Assembly: GCA_017468425.1 (NCBI GenBank) | Contig: JAFUIO010000015.1 | Span: 1 to 49,442 of the forward strand | Direction: 5' to 3' | From: Clostridia bacterium | Lineage (GTDB): Bacteria > Bacillota > Clostridia > Oscillospirales > Acutalibacteraceae | Length of the DNA: 49,442 nt | In this document: piece after piece, positions 7,269-16,088 of the stretch | Numbering within the stretch: the stretch's first letter is position 1 | Layout of the letters: every line of letters starts with the position of its first letter | Notes under the pieces: generated by a model | What the model was told of the DNA's origin: nothing | Databases searched by the model: none | What the model saw: the letters and a program-made list of their open reading frames with translations, nothing else | Position numbers and translations under genes: made by a program

Positions 7269-8117
7269 TTATTTTTCAGCTACTGTAGTTTCTACGGGAG
7301 CATCCCATTCGATTGTGTAGTTTTCGTTTTCAGTTATGTTGAAAGTAACTTTTTCGTTTTTAACTGAAGAAAATTCGCCCTGACCTGTAATGTCAGCAGT
7401 GATTTTGATTATTCTTGAATATGTTGCAGAAACGATTCTGTCAGTTTCTCTTTCAACTGTGCATACAATTCTGCCGCCGTTGTATTCAACGTCGTAATCT
7501 TTAACTGTGATTAAATCGCTTGCACCTTTGAGTTCTTCAAGGATAGCATCTTTATCGTTTATATTGAATACTTCACCGAGACCGCCTGCTTCAAGGGGAG
7601 CAGCATCGTCTTTGAAATCGATTGTGAGTACAAAGTTATCTGCAGTCTGTGAGCATGTTGCGAGCTTAACCTGTTTGAGAAGAACATTGCTTGATTCCAT
7701 TGAACCTTCTATGGGGTAAACGTGAGCAATGTTGCTGATTGTGCCGGCATCAATAGCTTCTTTACCGTTGAGACCTTTTTCGATGAAAGATGAGTTATCG
7801 ATAAGGAAGTTTGCAACTGTGGGGAAAGCAGCTTTGAGATGTTCGTTCTGGCTTTCAAAATCGTTTGCTGAGAAATCTCTGCTCATAGTGATGTTATAAG
7901 GATTTGATTTCTTAAGGTCAGCAGAAATAGCGTTGAAATACTTAACTACTTCAGCCTGAGTGTCGGGTTTTTCTGATTTGTTTGTATACGGTTCAGTTAC
8001 TGTAGTTTCTTCTTTGAAGTATTCCTGAACCTTATCTGTTACAGAACAGGAAGCAAGAGATACAACTACAATTCCGGTAAGAACAATTGCGAGAACCTTT
8101 TTGATAGAGCTTTTCAT
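7269..8117 (-). CDS. Lipoprotein of unknown function (282 aa)
   Basis: The N-terminus is a type II signal peptide: basic start, hydrophobic core, then lipobox SLAS-C with the lipidated Cys at residue 24. The mature protein is hydrophilic and acidic with no recognised catalytic motif. It has several regular beta segments (VLTIDFKDDAAP, YDVEYNGGRIVCTVERETDR, KITADITGQGEF). It looks like a small surface-exposed beta-rich protein. ATG 8117 follows AGGAGGA. It has its own terminator and a 103-base gap to the upstream M28-like gene. That gap contains a TACAAT but no convincing -35. Confidence 0.75.
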   Translation of the reverse strand: MKSSIKKVLAIVLTGIVVVSLASCSVTDKVQEYFKEETTVTEPYTNKSEKPDTQAEVVKYFNAISADLKKSNPYNITMSRDFSANDFESQNEHLKAAFPTVANFLIDNSSFIEKGLNGKEAIDAGTISNIAHVYPIEGSMESSNVLLKQVKLATCSQTADNFVLTIDFKDDAAPLEAGGLGEVFNINDKDAILEELKGASDLITVKDYDVEYNGGRIVCTVERETDRIVSATYSRIIKITADITGQGEFSSVKNEKVTFNITENENYTIEWDAPVETTVAEK

Positions 8118-8220
8118 AAAACATCCTCCTTGGAGTTAACAATATCTACAAAAACCATTGTAACACAAAATTTCGGAATTTCATAGACATTTTTCAAAAT
8201 TTTTGAAAAAATTTTGAAAT

Positions 8221-9411
8221 TTATTTTTCTTCGAACAAAAATGCACCTGAAACCACTGTTTTCAGAGCACTTTCAATGGTTTTAACCTTCATATCTTCAA
8301 AGGTGTCGGGTTGCTTTGCGTAATTGAGGGGTAAAGAAGTGATGGCACATGCATCGATTCCCATTGTTGAAATGAAAGTGCTGTCGGGTGAATATTTGCC
8401 CTGAAGAGGACTGTCAATGATTTCAACTGCTGCATCAGCAGCACCTGCTTTGAGGAAATCATAAGATGTCTGTGAGTTTTTGGCTTTTATTATACCGAGA
8501 TTTTTTTCGTCAAATGCAATTGAATCTATGCAGATACATGTTGTGGGGATATCTGAATAATATGATGCGTGTCTGTTTGCAAAAGCTCTTGCACCTGCGG
8601 TATCGTTTGTGTGTGCACTTGTAATAACAACGCAGATTTCAAGCGAAGGCATTCTGATTTCATTATCCTTAAGGTATTTGAGAACTGCAATTGAAGCGAA
8701 AGCACCTGAAAGGTTTTTGGAAGCACCTTCTGAATATTCATCGCTGTCGGCGAAAAGAGGAATGATTGCAAACGGGATAAAAATCACAAGTGCAAAAGAT
8801 GCATATTTGAGTGACGGGAAATTTGCAAACAGCTTCAGGTAAGAATCAAGGAAAACAACAATAAGATTAAAAACAAATCCGATTGCGGAAATTACTGCAA
8901 AAACGGAAGTGTTGAATTTTCTTTTTTCCAGTGAATCGCTGTTAGCAATAAGAATAAGTCTTTTTTCGGCTTTTTCATCAGCTTTTCTCACAGCGTGAAT
9001 GTTTGCAGATGATGCTTTTTTTGCAAACATTTTGTTTGTGAAGCCTGTGAAAATATTGATTCCGCCGAACAATACGAGAACTGCAACTACCATTGCAAAA
9101 ATAGTATCATTTCCGCCTGTCATATTAAGGCAGCAGAGAATTGTGATTGCAGTAGCAATGACAATAAGAATAAGAGTGAAAATATTTTCGCTGAATGCAG
9201 TGGATTTGATGAAATTGAAATTTTCAGAGGTTACGGCATTTGTACAACCTCTCAGTTCATTCATAAGATGTTCCTGCAGCTCTTTTTCTTTGTCGCTTCC
9301 TGCCGGTCTGGGACCGTAATTTTTGCAGGCATTTTTGGCTTGTCTGTAAGAGTAGTTAGTGTACTCTCTGATTTTTGAATCATAATTTTTAACGCTGTCT
9401 TTGGCTTTCAT
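8221..9411 (-). CDS. M28-peptidase-like membrane protein, probably inactive
   Basis: The start is ATG 9411, eight bases after GGAGG; the TTG 15 bases upstream overlaps that ribosome site. The product is 396 aa. The N-terminal about 60 residues (YGPRPAGS, EKELQEHL) match the start of Zn aminopeptidases of family M28. Several membrane segments then follow within about 70-215, and the M28 core resumes at LILIANSDS. Every metal-ligand position I can align is altered: the His of HxDS is Asn, the GADD site reads GASKN, the EE pair reads ND in AHTNDTAGARAF, and the late His site reads PDST. Active hydrolysis is therefore doubtful; a binding or scaffold role is possible. It is downstream of trpS. Confidence 0.6.
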   Translation of the reverse strand: MKAKDSVKNYDSKIREYTNYSYRQAKNACKNYGPRPAGSDKEKELQEHLMNELRGCTNAVTSENFNFIKSTAFSENIFTLILIVIATAITILCCLNMTGGNDTIFAMVVAVLVLFGGINIFTGFTNKMFAKKASSANIHAVRKADEKAEKRLILIANSDSLEKRKFNTSVFAVISAIGFVFNLIVVFLDSYLKLFANFPSLKYASFALVIFIPFAIIPLFADSDEYSEGASKNLSGAFASIAVLKYLKDNEIRMPSLEICVVITSAHTNDTAGARAFANRHASYYSDIPTTCICIDSIAFDEKNLGIIKAKNSQTSYDFLKAGAADAAVEIIDSPLQGKYSPDSTFISTMGIDACAITSLPLNYAKQPDTFEDMKVKTIESALKTVVSGAFLFEEK

Positions 9412-9444
9412 AATAAAAACCTCCAATAAAATTTTCCGGGAATA

Positions 9445-10452
9445 TTATCTGAGAACATACCCTATTTTCTTCATTGTTTTATCAAGAGTTCTCTGTGAGA
9501 TTCTTGTTGCAATGTCAGATCCTTTAGCCATAAGCTCCTTGAGCATAGCCTGGTCTTTCATATACATTTCAAAGTTTTCGCGGATGGGACGGAGTTCTTC
9601 AACAACAGCTTCGCCTACTGCAGTTTTGAAATCTCCGTAACCTTTACCTGCAAATTCTTTTTCAATTTCTTCGTTTGAAAGACCTGTACAGCAGGAATAG
9701 ATGTTCATAAGGTTTGAAACACCGGGTTTATTTTCTTCGTCAAAATGAACCGAAGCTTCACTGTCTGTTACTGCTGAACGCATTTTTTTCATAATTGTTT
9801 CAGGCTTATCAAGCATAGAAATAAAGCTCTTTACGTTTTCGTCAGATTTGCTCATTTTCTTTGAGGGGTCCTGAAGTGACATAATTCTTGCGCCTGCTTT
9901 CGGAATATAAGGCTCGGGAATTGTGAATACGTTGCCGTACATACCGTTGAACCTGTTTGCAATGTCACGCGCAATTTCAAGGTGCTGCTTCTGGTCTGCA
10001 CCGACAGGAACGAAATCTGCCTGATAAAGAAGAATATCTGCTGCCATAAGAACGGGGTAGGAGAAAAGGCCTACATTGATATTGTCTGCGTGTGAGCGTG
10101 ACTTATCTTTGAACTGTGTCATTCTGCTCATTTCACCGAACTGTGTGTAGCAGTTGAGAATCCATGCAAGCTGAGCGTGTGTGGGCACGTGGCTCTGCAC
10201 GAAAACGATGCTCTTTTCAGGAGAAAGACCGATTGAAAGCAGAAGTGCAAAAGCCTCCATAATCTGTTTTCTGAACTGCTGCGGGTCCTGTCTTACTGTA
10301 ATTGCATGTAAGTCAGCAACGGCATAAGCTGCGTCAAAGTCATCTTCAAGTGCTTTCCAGTTTTTAAGAGCACCGAGATAGTTTCCCAACGTAGGAGTAC
10401 CTGTAGGCTGGATACAGCTTAATATTTTCTTTTTCTTTTCTGTGGTTTCCAT
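9445..10452 (-). CDS. trpS: Tryptophanyl-tRNA synthetase
   Basis: Charges tRNA-Trp in the cytosol. Class I motifs are clear: the HIGH-equivalent TLGN in PTGTPTLGNYLG (about 15-26) and KKMSKSDEN for KMSKS. The length of 335 aa is normal. ATG 10452 is preceded by GTGAGGT about 8 nt away. It lies 25 bases after the aminotransferase stop, so both are probably one transcript. There is no space for a T-box leader, so any tryptophan control must act at the upstream promoter. Confidence 0.97.
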   Translation of the reverse strand: METTEKKKKILSCIQPTGTPTLGNYLGALKNWKALEDDFDAAYAVADLHAITVRQDPQQFRKQIMEAFALLLSIGLSPEKSIVFVQSHVPTHAQLAWILNCYTQFGEMSRMTQFKDKSRSHADNINVGLFSYPVLMAADILLYQADFVPVGADQKQHLEIARDIANRFNGMYGNVFTIPEPYIPKAGARIMSLQDPSKKMSKSDENVKSFISMLDKPETIMKKMRSAVTDSEASVHFDEENKPGVSNLMNIYSCCTGLSNEEIEKEFAGKGYGDFKTAVGEAVVEELRPIRENFEMYMKDQAMLKELMAKGSDIATRISQRTLDKTMKKIGYVLR

Positions 10453-10477
10453 ATTTTATAACCTCACTTAAAGTAAA

Positions 10478-11662
10478 TCAATATTTACTCAATATATTAC
10501 CGAGAATTTCAATGCCTTTAACGATTTTTTCATCGGAAGGAGTGGAGAAATTCATTCTGAAGCACTGTGTTTTATCTTCAGCACTCATCATAAATGCTGT
10601 GCCGGGCACAACTGCAACTTTATTTTTTACTGCCTCTGCACAGAAAGAGAGCATATCAATGTCGTCTCTGAGTCTGCACCATACAAACAAACCGCCTTCG
10701 GGACGTACATAAGTAACCTTGTCGCCGAAATGCTTGTCAATATTATCGCACATAAGTTCAAGCTTTGATTTATATATGCCGCAGATTTTTTCAATATGTT
10801 TTTCAAAATCGTAGTTTTTCATCCATTTGTAAACGATAAGCTGTGTAAGCATAGGAGTATGCACGTCTGTAGCCTGCTTGCCCACAGTCATTTTTGCAAT
10901 AAGCTGTTCGTTTGCAATAACGTAACCAACGCGGATACCGGGAGAAAGAATTTTTGAGAATGAGCCGCCGTAAATTACTATGCCGTCTTCGTCAAAACTT
11001 TTGATTGAGGGAAGATGCTCACCGCTTACACGTAAATCTCCGTAGGGGTTGTCTTCGAGAATAATCACGTTGTATTTTTTTGCAAGTTCATATACTTTCT
11101 TTCTCTTTTCAAGCGACATTGTAACGCCTGAAGGATTCTGGAAATTGGGGATAGTGTAGATGAATCTTACATTCTTTTCTGTTTTAAGAGCTTCTTCAAG
11201 TTTTTCGGTGTTGATACCGTCATCTTCAACTTCAATTCCGCAGAGCTTTGCATTATATGAACGGAAGCAGTTGAGAGAGCCGATGAAAGAGGGGGCTTCG
11301 CAGATAACCGTATCGCCTTCGTTGAGAAGAACTTTTGTTGTAAGGTCCATAATCTGCTGTGCACCTGCAGTGATGATAATACTGTCAGACTCTCTGCCGA
11401 TATTGTATTTTTCCTTCATATAGGAAGAAATCAATTCTCTCAACGGGTTGTAACCTTCAGTAACACCGTACTGTAAAGCGAGAATGGGGTCTTCCTCTAA
11501 AATCTCTTTTGTAATTTTCTGAACCTCTTCAACGGGGAATGCCTCTGCAGAAGGGTTGCCTGCAGCAAGAGGGATAACCGTGGGGTCAGAAGTTGCTTTG
11601 AGTATTTCCCTTATAGCGGAAGGCTTGAGGGAAGAGATTTTGTCCGAAAAAATATAGTCCAT
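10478..11662 (-). CDS. PLP-dependent class I/II aminotransferase (LysN/MocR-type)
   Basis: 394 aa from ATG 11662, which lies 8 nt after AAAGGAG; the ATG 27 bases upstream lies before that site and is not used. Fold-type I features: PLAAGNPSAEAFP at the N-terminus, QYGVTEGYNPLRELI, the TIPNFQNPSGVTM segment, EDNPYGDLR (Asp to PLP N1), and GSFSKILSPGIRVGY with the PLP lysine. This matches 2-aminoadipate or aromatic aminotransferases of the PLP-domain half of MocR proteins, but without the GntR HTH. Its exact amino acid is not shown by sequence; the adjacency to trpS may hint at aromatic substrates. Confidence 0.9.
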   Translation of the reverse strand: MDYIFSDKISSLKPSAIREILKATSDPTVIPLAAGNPSAEAFPVEEVQKITKEILEEDPILALQYGVTEGYNPLRELISSYMKEKYNIGRESDSIIITAGAQQIMDLTTKVLLNEGDTVICEAPSFIGSLNCFRSYNAKLCGIEVEDDGINTEKLEEALKTEKNVRFIYTIPNFQNPSGVTMSLEKRKKVYELAKKYNVIILEDNPYGDLRVSGEHLPSIKSFDEDGIVIYGGSFSKILSPGIRVGYVIANEQLIAKMTVGKQATDVHTPMLTQLIVYKWMKNYDFEKHIEKICGIYKSKLELMCDNIDKHFGDKVTYVRPEGGLFVWCRLRDDIDMLSFCAEAVKNKVAVVPGTAFMMSAEDKTQCFRMNFSTPSDEKIVKGIEILGNILSKY

Positions 11663-11712
11663 AAAATTTGCTCCTTTGCCGGCGGACAAACGCCCATTAT
11701 AATAATTGTGTT

Positions 11713-11741
11713 ATTATACCATAGAATAGAAAATAAAGCAA
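11713..11741 (-). promoter_or_regulatory. Promoter of the aminotransferase-trpS unit
   Basis: Minus strand: TTGCTT (11736-11741), 17-nt spacer, TATAAT (11713-11718). It is divergent from the plus-strand promoter at 11803. Confidence 0.7.
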
Positions 11742-11802
11742 GTTTATTTCCATTATATACATATATCGGCAGAATTTTTGCAAAATCTTTTATAATTAGA
11801 TG

Positions 11803-11831
11803 ATGACAAACGCGAAAATTTATGATACAAT
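11803..11831 (+). promoter_or_regulatory. Promoter of the hypothetical gene/ddl/argS run
   Basis: ATGACA (11803-11808), 17-nt spacer, TACAAT (11826-11831); transcription would begin about 25 bases before the ATG at 11865. Confidence 0.65.
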
Positions 11832-11864
11832 ATAATGTAATTTTTATAATAGGGAGATTTTGCA

Positions 11865-12752
11865 ATGAATATTCAAGAAGCTTTCAGAATGATTGATAAA
11901 GGTCTTAATGAAAATCTTACATTAAAAGGCTTTTCAGCCGTTTATCCCGATGGTAAGAAAAAAGATGAACTTCCTGTTTGTGAGGAAGATAAAAAACAAT
12001 ATGTGGATTACGTTTCAGAAAAAGGAAACATCAGAATTCTTTTATCTGACGGTAAATTCTGTTTCCAGATTGGTGAAGCAAAAAATGATACAGTGGAATA
12101 CAAAAGTATTTCCGCATCACTTTTCGGTGACGAATCTGACGACAGAGATGTAAAATATATCATCAACGAATTCAACGATTGTATCGATTCAAGATTCAAA
12201 ACTTTTGAAGTTGCGAAGAAATCAACTAAAGGTGTCAAACTTCCCCCTCCTGTTTCAAAGGCAGCAGCCAAAAACGGCGGCAGTTTCTACGACCCTGTAA
12301 CTCTTGCAAACAGATACACAATTATGTATCCCGAGCTCCGCGATGAATATAAGAGAAATATCGAAACTTATGGTGAATTCCTTGCTGACGAATTCTTCCG
12401 TGAATACGGCTCATACGCAGTTAAAACAATCAGAGAAAATGACAAGCAGCAGATGAAAAAGCTTTTCAATATGCTCAACGAAATTTATCTCGACGGCACA
12501 AACGAAGTGCAGAGCATTGTTGTTGTAACACTTCTCGGTCAGCTTGAAAACGATGATGAATTACTTGCAAACTGCGTTGACTATATGGACCCTGAACTTG
12601 CTGCAATCACAATCAACGTTAACAGATATCTTGCATCAGGTGCAGGTAAAAAAGCAGTGAAACTTCTTAAAAATCCTCCTGCATACAAACCTCCGAAAGA
12701 AAAGAAACCCGGTATGATGCAGACAATGCTTCAGCAGCAACAGCAGAGATAA
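11865..12752 (+). CDS. Conserved-looking hypothetical protein (295 aa)
   Basis: I do not recognise a named family. Two parts are visible: an N-terminal alpha/beta segment (about 1-115, with basic and acidic patches such as DGKKKDELPVC) and a helical C-terminal part (about 140-275). A proline-rich linker (KLPPPV) and a glutamine tail (MLQQQQQR) also stand out. No signal peptide or membrane span, so cytoplasmic. It heads the run that contains ddl, the DUF1934 gene and argS, with 27 bases to ddl. It may be a housekeeping-associated gene of this clade, but no function follows from the sequence. Confidence 0.7.
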   Translation: MNIQEAFRMIDKGLNENLTLKGFSAVYPDGKKKDELPVCEEDKKQYVDYVSEKGNIRILLSDGKFCFQIGEAKNDTVEYKSISASLFGDESDDRDVKYIINEFNDCIDSRFKTFEVAKKSTKGVKLPPPVSKAAAKNGGSFYDPVTLANRYTIMYPELRDEYKRNIETYGEFLADEFFREYGSYAVKTIRENDKQQMKKLFNMLNEIYLDGTNEVQSIVVVTLLGQLENDDELLANCVDYMDPELAAITINVNRYLASGAGKKAVKLLKNPPAYKPPKEKKPGMMQTMLQQQQQR

Positions 12753-12779
12753 GTTATTTCACGGAAAGGTTATGTTACA

Positions 12780-13850
12780 ATGAAGAAAGTTCTGGTAATT
12801 TTCGGCGGTGTTTCAAGTGAGCACGATGTAAGCACCGTTTCTGCAAAATTTGTAATTGAAAATATTCCTGCAGATAAATACGAAGTTATGATGCTTGGTA
12901 TCACAAAGCAGGGCGAATGGTTTAAATATACAGGTAAAACAGAAAATCTTCCCGAAGATAAATGGACAGAAGATAAAGAAAATCTTAGAAAAGCAGTTAT
13001 TTCTCCCGACTCTGCAACCCACGGACTTCTTGTTTTTGAAGAAGACGGTGTGAAAGCAGAATACATTGATGTTGTTTTCCCCGTAATGCACGGCAAAAAC
13101 GGTGAAGACGGTACAATCCAGGGACTTCTGCAGATGGCAGGTATTCCCTATGTAGGCTGCGACTGTGCTTCAAGTGCTGTTTGTATGGATAAAACTCTTA
13201 CAAACACTGTGGCTGACTGTGCAGGTATTCCTCAGGCAAAATGGATTGGCGTTACAAAATATGAATATTCACTTGACGAAGATAAAATCCTCGACAAAGC
13301 AGAAGAATATCTTGGCTATCCCGTATTCGTAAAACCTGCAAACGCAGGCTCATCAGTGGGTGTTACAAAAGTTTCTTCACGCGAAAACTTCAAAGAAGCA
13401 ATGGTTACTGCTTTTAATGAAGACAGCAAACTTGTTCTCGAAGAAGGCATTGTGGGCAAAGAGGTTGAATGTGCAGTTATGGGTAATGATGAACCCGTAG
13501 CAGGTCAGGTGGGCGAACTTGTTCCCGCAAATGAATTCTACGATTTTGAAGCAAAGTATATTTCAGATGCAAGTAAGCTTTTCATCCCTGCAAGACTTTC
13601 TGATGAAATGCTTGAAAAAGTAAAAAAAGCCGCTTGCAATGCATATAAGGCTCTCGGTTGCTCAGGTCTTGCACGAGTTGACTTTTTCGTAAGAGAATCT
13701 GACGGAAATATTATGCTCAACGAGCCTAACACATTGCCCGGTTTTACGAGCATCAGTATGTATCCTAAGCTTATGAAGGCTGCAGGATACGACAGTGCGG
13801 ATCTGCTTTCAAGACTTATTGAATATGCAGAAGAAAAATGGAGCAGATAA
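12780..13850 (+). CDS. ddl: D-alanine--D-alanine ligase
   Basis: Joins two D-alanines for peptidoglycan precursors, using ATP; cytosolic ATP-grasp enzyme of 356 aa. Family signatures: FGGVSSEHDVS at 8-18, VFPVMHGKNGEDGTIQG, FVKPANAGSSVGV, and the C-terminal LNEPNTLPGFT. The omega-loop region reads FYDFEAKYIS, as in ordinary D-Ala-D-Ala enzymes, so I see no sign of a VanA-type D-lactate or VanC-type D-serine specificity. The stop overlaps the start of the next gene as TAATG. Confidence 0.96.
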   Translation: MKKVLVIFGGVSSEHDVSTVSAKFVIENIPADKYEVMMLGITKQGEWFKYTGKTENLPEDKWTEDKENLRKAVISPDSATHGLLVFEEDGVKAEYIDVVFPVMHGKNGEDGTIQGLLQMAGIPYVGCDCASSAVCMDKTLTNTVADCAGIPQAKWIGVTKYEYSLDEDKILDKAEEYLGYPVFVKPANAGSSVGVTKVSSRENFKEAMVTAFNEDSKLVLEEGIVGKEVECAVMGNDEPVAGQVGELVPANEFYDFEAKYISDASKLFIPARLSDEMLEKVKKAACNAYKALGCSGLARVDFFVRESDGNIMLNEPNTLPGFTSISMYPKLMKAAGYDSADLLSRLIEYAEEKWSR

Positions 13851-14266
13851 TGGAAAAAGAAGTTGTTATAAAAATTGTTGACCGCCATGAAATGGAGGGC
13901 GATACCGACGGACTTGAAACAACGGTTATCGGACATTTTGAAGGCGGAAAAGATAATTATGTTCTTACTTATGCCGAAGACGGTGAACTTGAGGGTTGCA
14001 GAGTACGCATTAAAGTTGAAAACGGAAGCTGCGTTACAATGACACGCTCAGGTATGTTTGAAACTGAACTTATTATCGAACGCGGTGAACGTCACAACTG
14101 CTCATATTCAACACCTGCGGGAATACTTATGTTAGGTGTTTTTGCAAGTCGCGTTGAAAGCGATGTGGACGAAAACGGCGGTAAACTTGAATTTGATTAC
14201 ACACTTGATTTAGGTGCAGGTGTTGTTTCTGAAAATTATCTTGTTATAACGGTCACACCGGCCTGA
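13850..14266 (+). CDS. DUF1934 beta-barrel protein (YwiB-like)
   Basis: A 138-aa protein starting at ATG 13850, which shares one base with the ddl stop (TAATG). The 12-base-upstream ATG lies inside ddl and lacks its own site. The all-beta pattern (IKIVDRHEMEGDTDGLETTVIGHF, LTYAEDGELEG, VTMTRSGMFETELIIERG) matches the lipocalin-like DUF1934 fold. The gene is found directly upstream of argS in many Bacillota, as here. Its biochemical role is not known. Coupled translation with ddl is likely. Confidence 0.85.
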   Translation: MEKEVVIKIVDRHEMEGDTDGLETTVIGHFEGGKDNYVLTYAEDGELEGCRVRIKVENGSCVTMTRSGMFETELIIERGERHNCSYSTPAGILMLGVFASRVESDVDENGGKLEFDYTLDLGAGVVSENYLVITVTPA

Positions 14267-14280
14267 AAGGATGTTTAGAA

Positions 14281-16026
14281 ATGTCAAAAATCGTAAATGA
14301 AACTCAACAGCAGATAAGGCAGGCTATTCTCGATGCAATGGGAAAAGCAATAAGCGAAGGTGCACTTCCTGCAGAGCCGATTTGTGATTTTAAAATTGAA
14401 GTGCCTAACGACACTGCAAACGGAGATTTTTCATCAAACGTTGCAATGATGTCAACTAAAGCTTTCAGAATGAACCCCAGAAAAATCGGCGAAACAATTC
14501 TTGAAAATATCAATCTGGACGGAACATATCTTGAAAGATGCGAAATTGCAGGACCCGGTTTCCTCAATTTCTACTTAAGCCCCTCTTACTATTCCGCAAT
14601 TCTCAAAGACGTGCGTGCTTGCGGAAAGGATTACGGCCGTTCATCTTACGGTAAGGGCAAAAAGGTTAATGTTGAATTTGTTTCTGCAAACCCTACAGGT
14701 CCTATGCATATGGGCAATGCACGTGGCGGTGCTTTAGGCGATTGCCTTGCAGCAATTATGGATTACGCAGGTTATGAAGTAAGCCGCGAATTCTACATCA
14801 ACGATGCAGGTAATCAGATTGAAAAATTCGGACTTTCTCTTGATATCAGATATCAGCAGCTTTACAAAGGCGAAGATGCAGTAGAGCTTCCCGAAGACAG
14901 TTATCACGGCGAAGATATTAAAGAGAGAGCAAAAGAATTTGCAGAAATTTATGGCGACAGTTACCTTGAAAAAAGTGAAGATGAAAGAAGAAAAGCACTT
15001 ATTGACTATGCTTTGCCGAAAAACATTGACAATATGAAGGCTACTCTTTCAAAATACAGAATCGAATACGATAAATGGTTCAACGAATCAATTGTTCACA
15101 ACAACGGTGAACTTAAAGACACAATTGAACTTCTCAAAGCTAACGGTCTTACTTATGAAAAAGACGGTGCACTCTGGTATAAAAACATTGAAGTGCAGAC
15201 AAAGATGCTCCTTGCACAGGGCAAAACACAGGATGCTATCGATAAGCTTGAACTCAAAGATGATGTTCTTATCCGTGCAAACGGTAACCCCACTTACTTT
15301 GCAGCAGATATTGCGTACCACCGCAACAAACTTGAAGTAAGAAAATTTGATATTGCTATTGATATCTGGGGTGCAGACCATCATGGTCACGTTGCAAGAA
15401 TGAAATCTGCTCTCGATGCAATCGGTGTAGATTCAACCCGTCTTGATGTTATTCTTATGCAGCTTGTACGCCTTACACGTAACGGTGAAGCAGTAAGAAT
15501 GTCAAAGAGAACAGGTAAAGCAATTACACTCGTTGATTTGCTTGAAGAAATTCCCGTTGATGCATCACGTTTCCTTTTCAATATGAGAGAAGCGGGTTCA
15601 CAGATGGATTTCGACCTTGATTTAGCGGTTGAACAGAGCTCCAAAAACCCTGTTTACTATTGCCAGTATGCTCACGCAAGAATCTGTAGTATCATCAAAA
15701 AATTAAATGCTGACGGAATCCAAATCCGCGATTGTTCCGATGAAGAACTTCAGCTTCTTACAGACGAAACAGAAAAAGATATCATCCGTCATTTAGCATC
15801 TCTTACAGAAGAAATTGTTGACGCAGTCAAGAAATATGATCCTGCAAAAATCACTCGTTACACAATTGAACTTGCAACACTTTTCCACAAGTTCTACAAC
15901 GCTTGCCGTGTTGTTTGTGAAGACGAATCACTTATGCAGGCAAGAGCATATCTCTGCATCTGCGTACGTGATACAATCAAAAATATTCTTAATCTTCTCA
16001 AAATCGAAGCACCTGAATCAATGTAA
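14281..16026 (+). CDS. argS: Arginyl-tRNA synthetase
   Basis: 581 aa, cytosolic class I synthetase. It has the N-terminal Add-1 domain (about 1-110), the HIGH-equivalent PTGPMHMGNARGG, the KMSKS-equivalent VRMSKRTG, and the DALR anticodon-binding domain at the C-terminus (FNMREAGSQMDFDLDLAVEQSSKNPVYY then YAHARICSI). ATG 14281 follows AAAGGATG. It lies 14 bases after the DUF1934 stop. No leader RNA precedes it. I see nothing unusual in the enzyme itself. Confidence 0.97.
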   Translation: MSKIVNETQQQIRQAILDAMGKAISEGALPAEPICDFKIEVPNDTANGDFSSNVAMMSTKAFRMNPRKIGETILENINLDGTYLERCEIAGPGFLNFYLSPSYYSAILKDVRACGKDYGRSSYGKGKKVNVEFVSANPTGPMHMGNARGGALGDCLAAIMDYAGYEVSREFYINDAGNQIEKFGLSLDIRYQQLYKGEDAVELPEDSYHGEDIKERAKEFAEIYGDSYLEKSEDERRKALIDYALPKNIDNMKATLSKYRIEYDKWFNESIVHNNGELKDTIELLKANGLTYEKDGALWYKNIEVQTKMLLAQGKTQDAIDKLELKDDVLIRANGNPTYFAADIAYHRNKLEVRKFDIAIDIWGADHHGHVARMKSALDAIGVDSTRLDVILMQLVRLTRNGEAVRMSKRTGKAITLVDLLEEIPVDASRFLFNMREAGSQMDFDLDLAVEQSSKNPVYYCQYAHARICSIIKKLNADGIQIRDCSDEELQLLTDETEKDIIRHLASLTEEIVDAVKKYDPAKITRYTIELATLFHKFYNACRVVCEDESLMQARAYLCICVRDTIKNILNLLKIEAPESM

Positions 16027-16088
16027 TATTATGAAAATTTTTTCATAAAATAAATGCACCTGAAAATTCTGAAAAGGGGCATTGAAAT

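Noticed and set aside
10453..10477. T-box leader before trpS
   Set aside because: The gap to the upstream gene is only 25 bases; the argS gap (14 bases) is too short as well.
16031..16046. Hairpin ATGAAAA/TTTTCAT after argS as a terminator
   Set aside because: The loop would be 2 nt and the stem is almost pure A-T; it cannot form a stable terminator.
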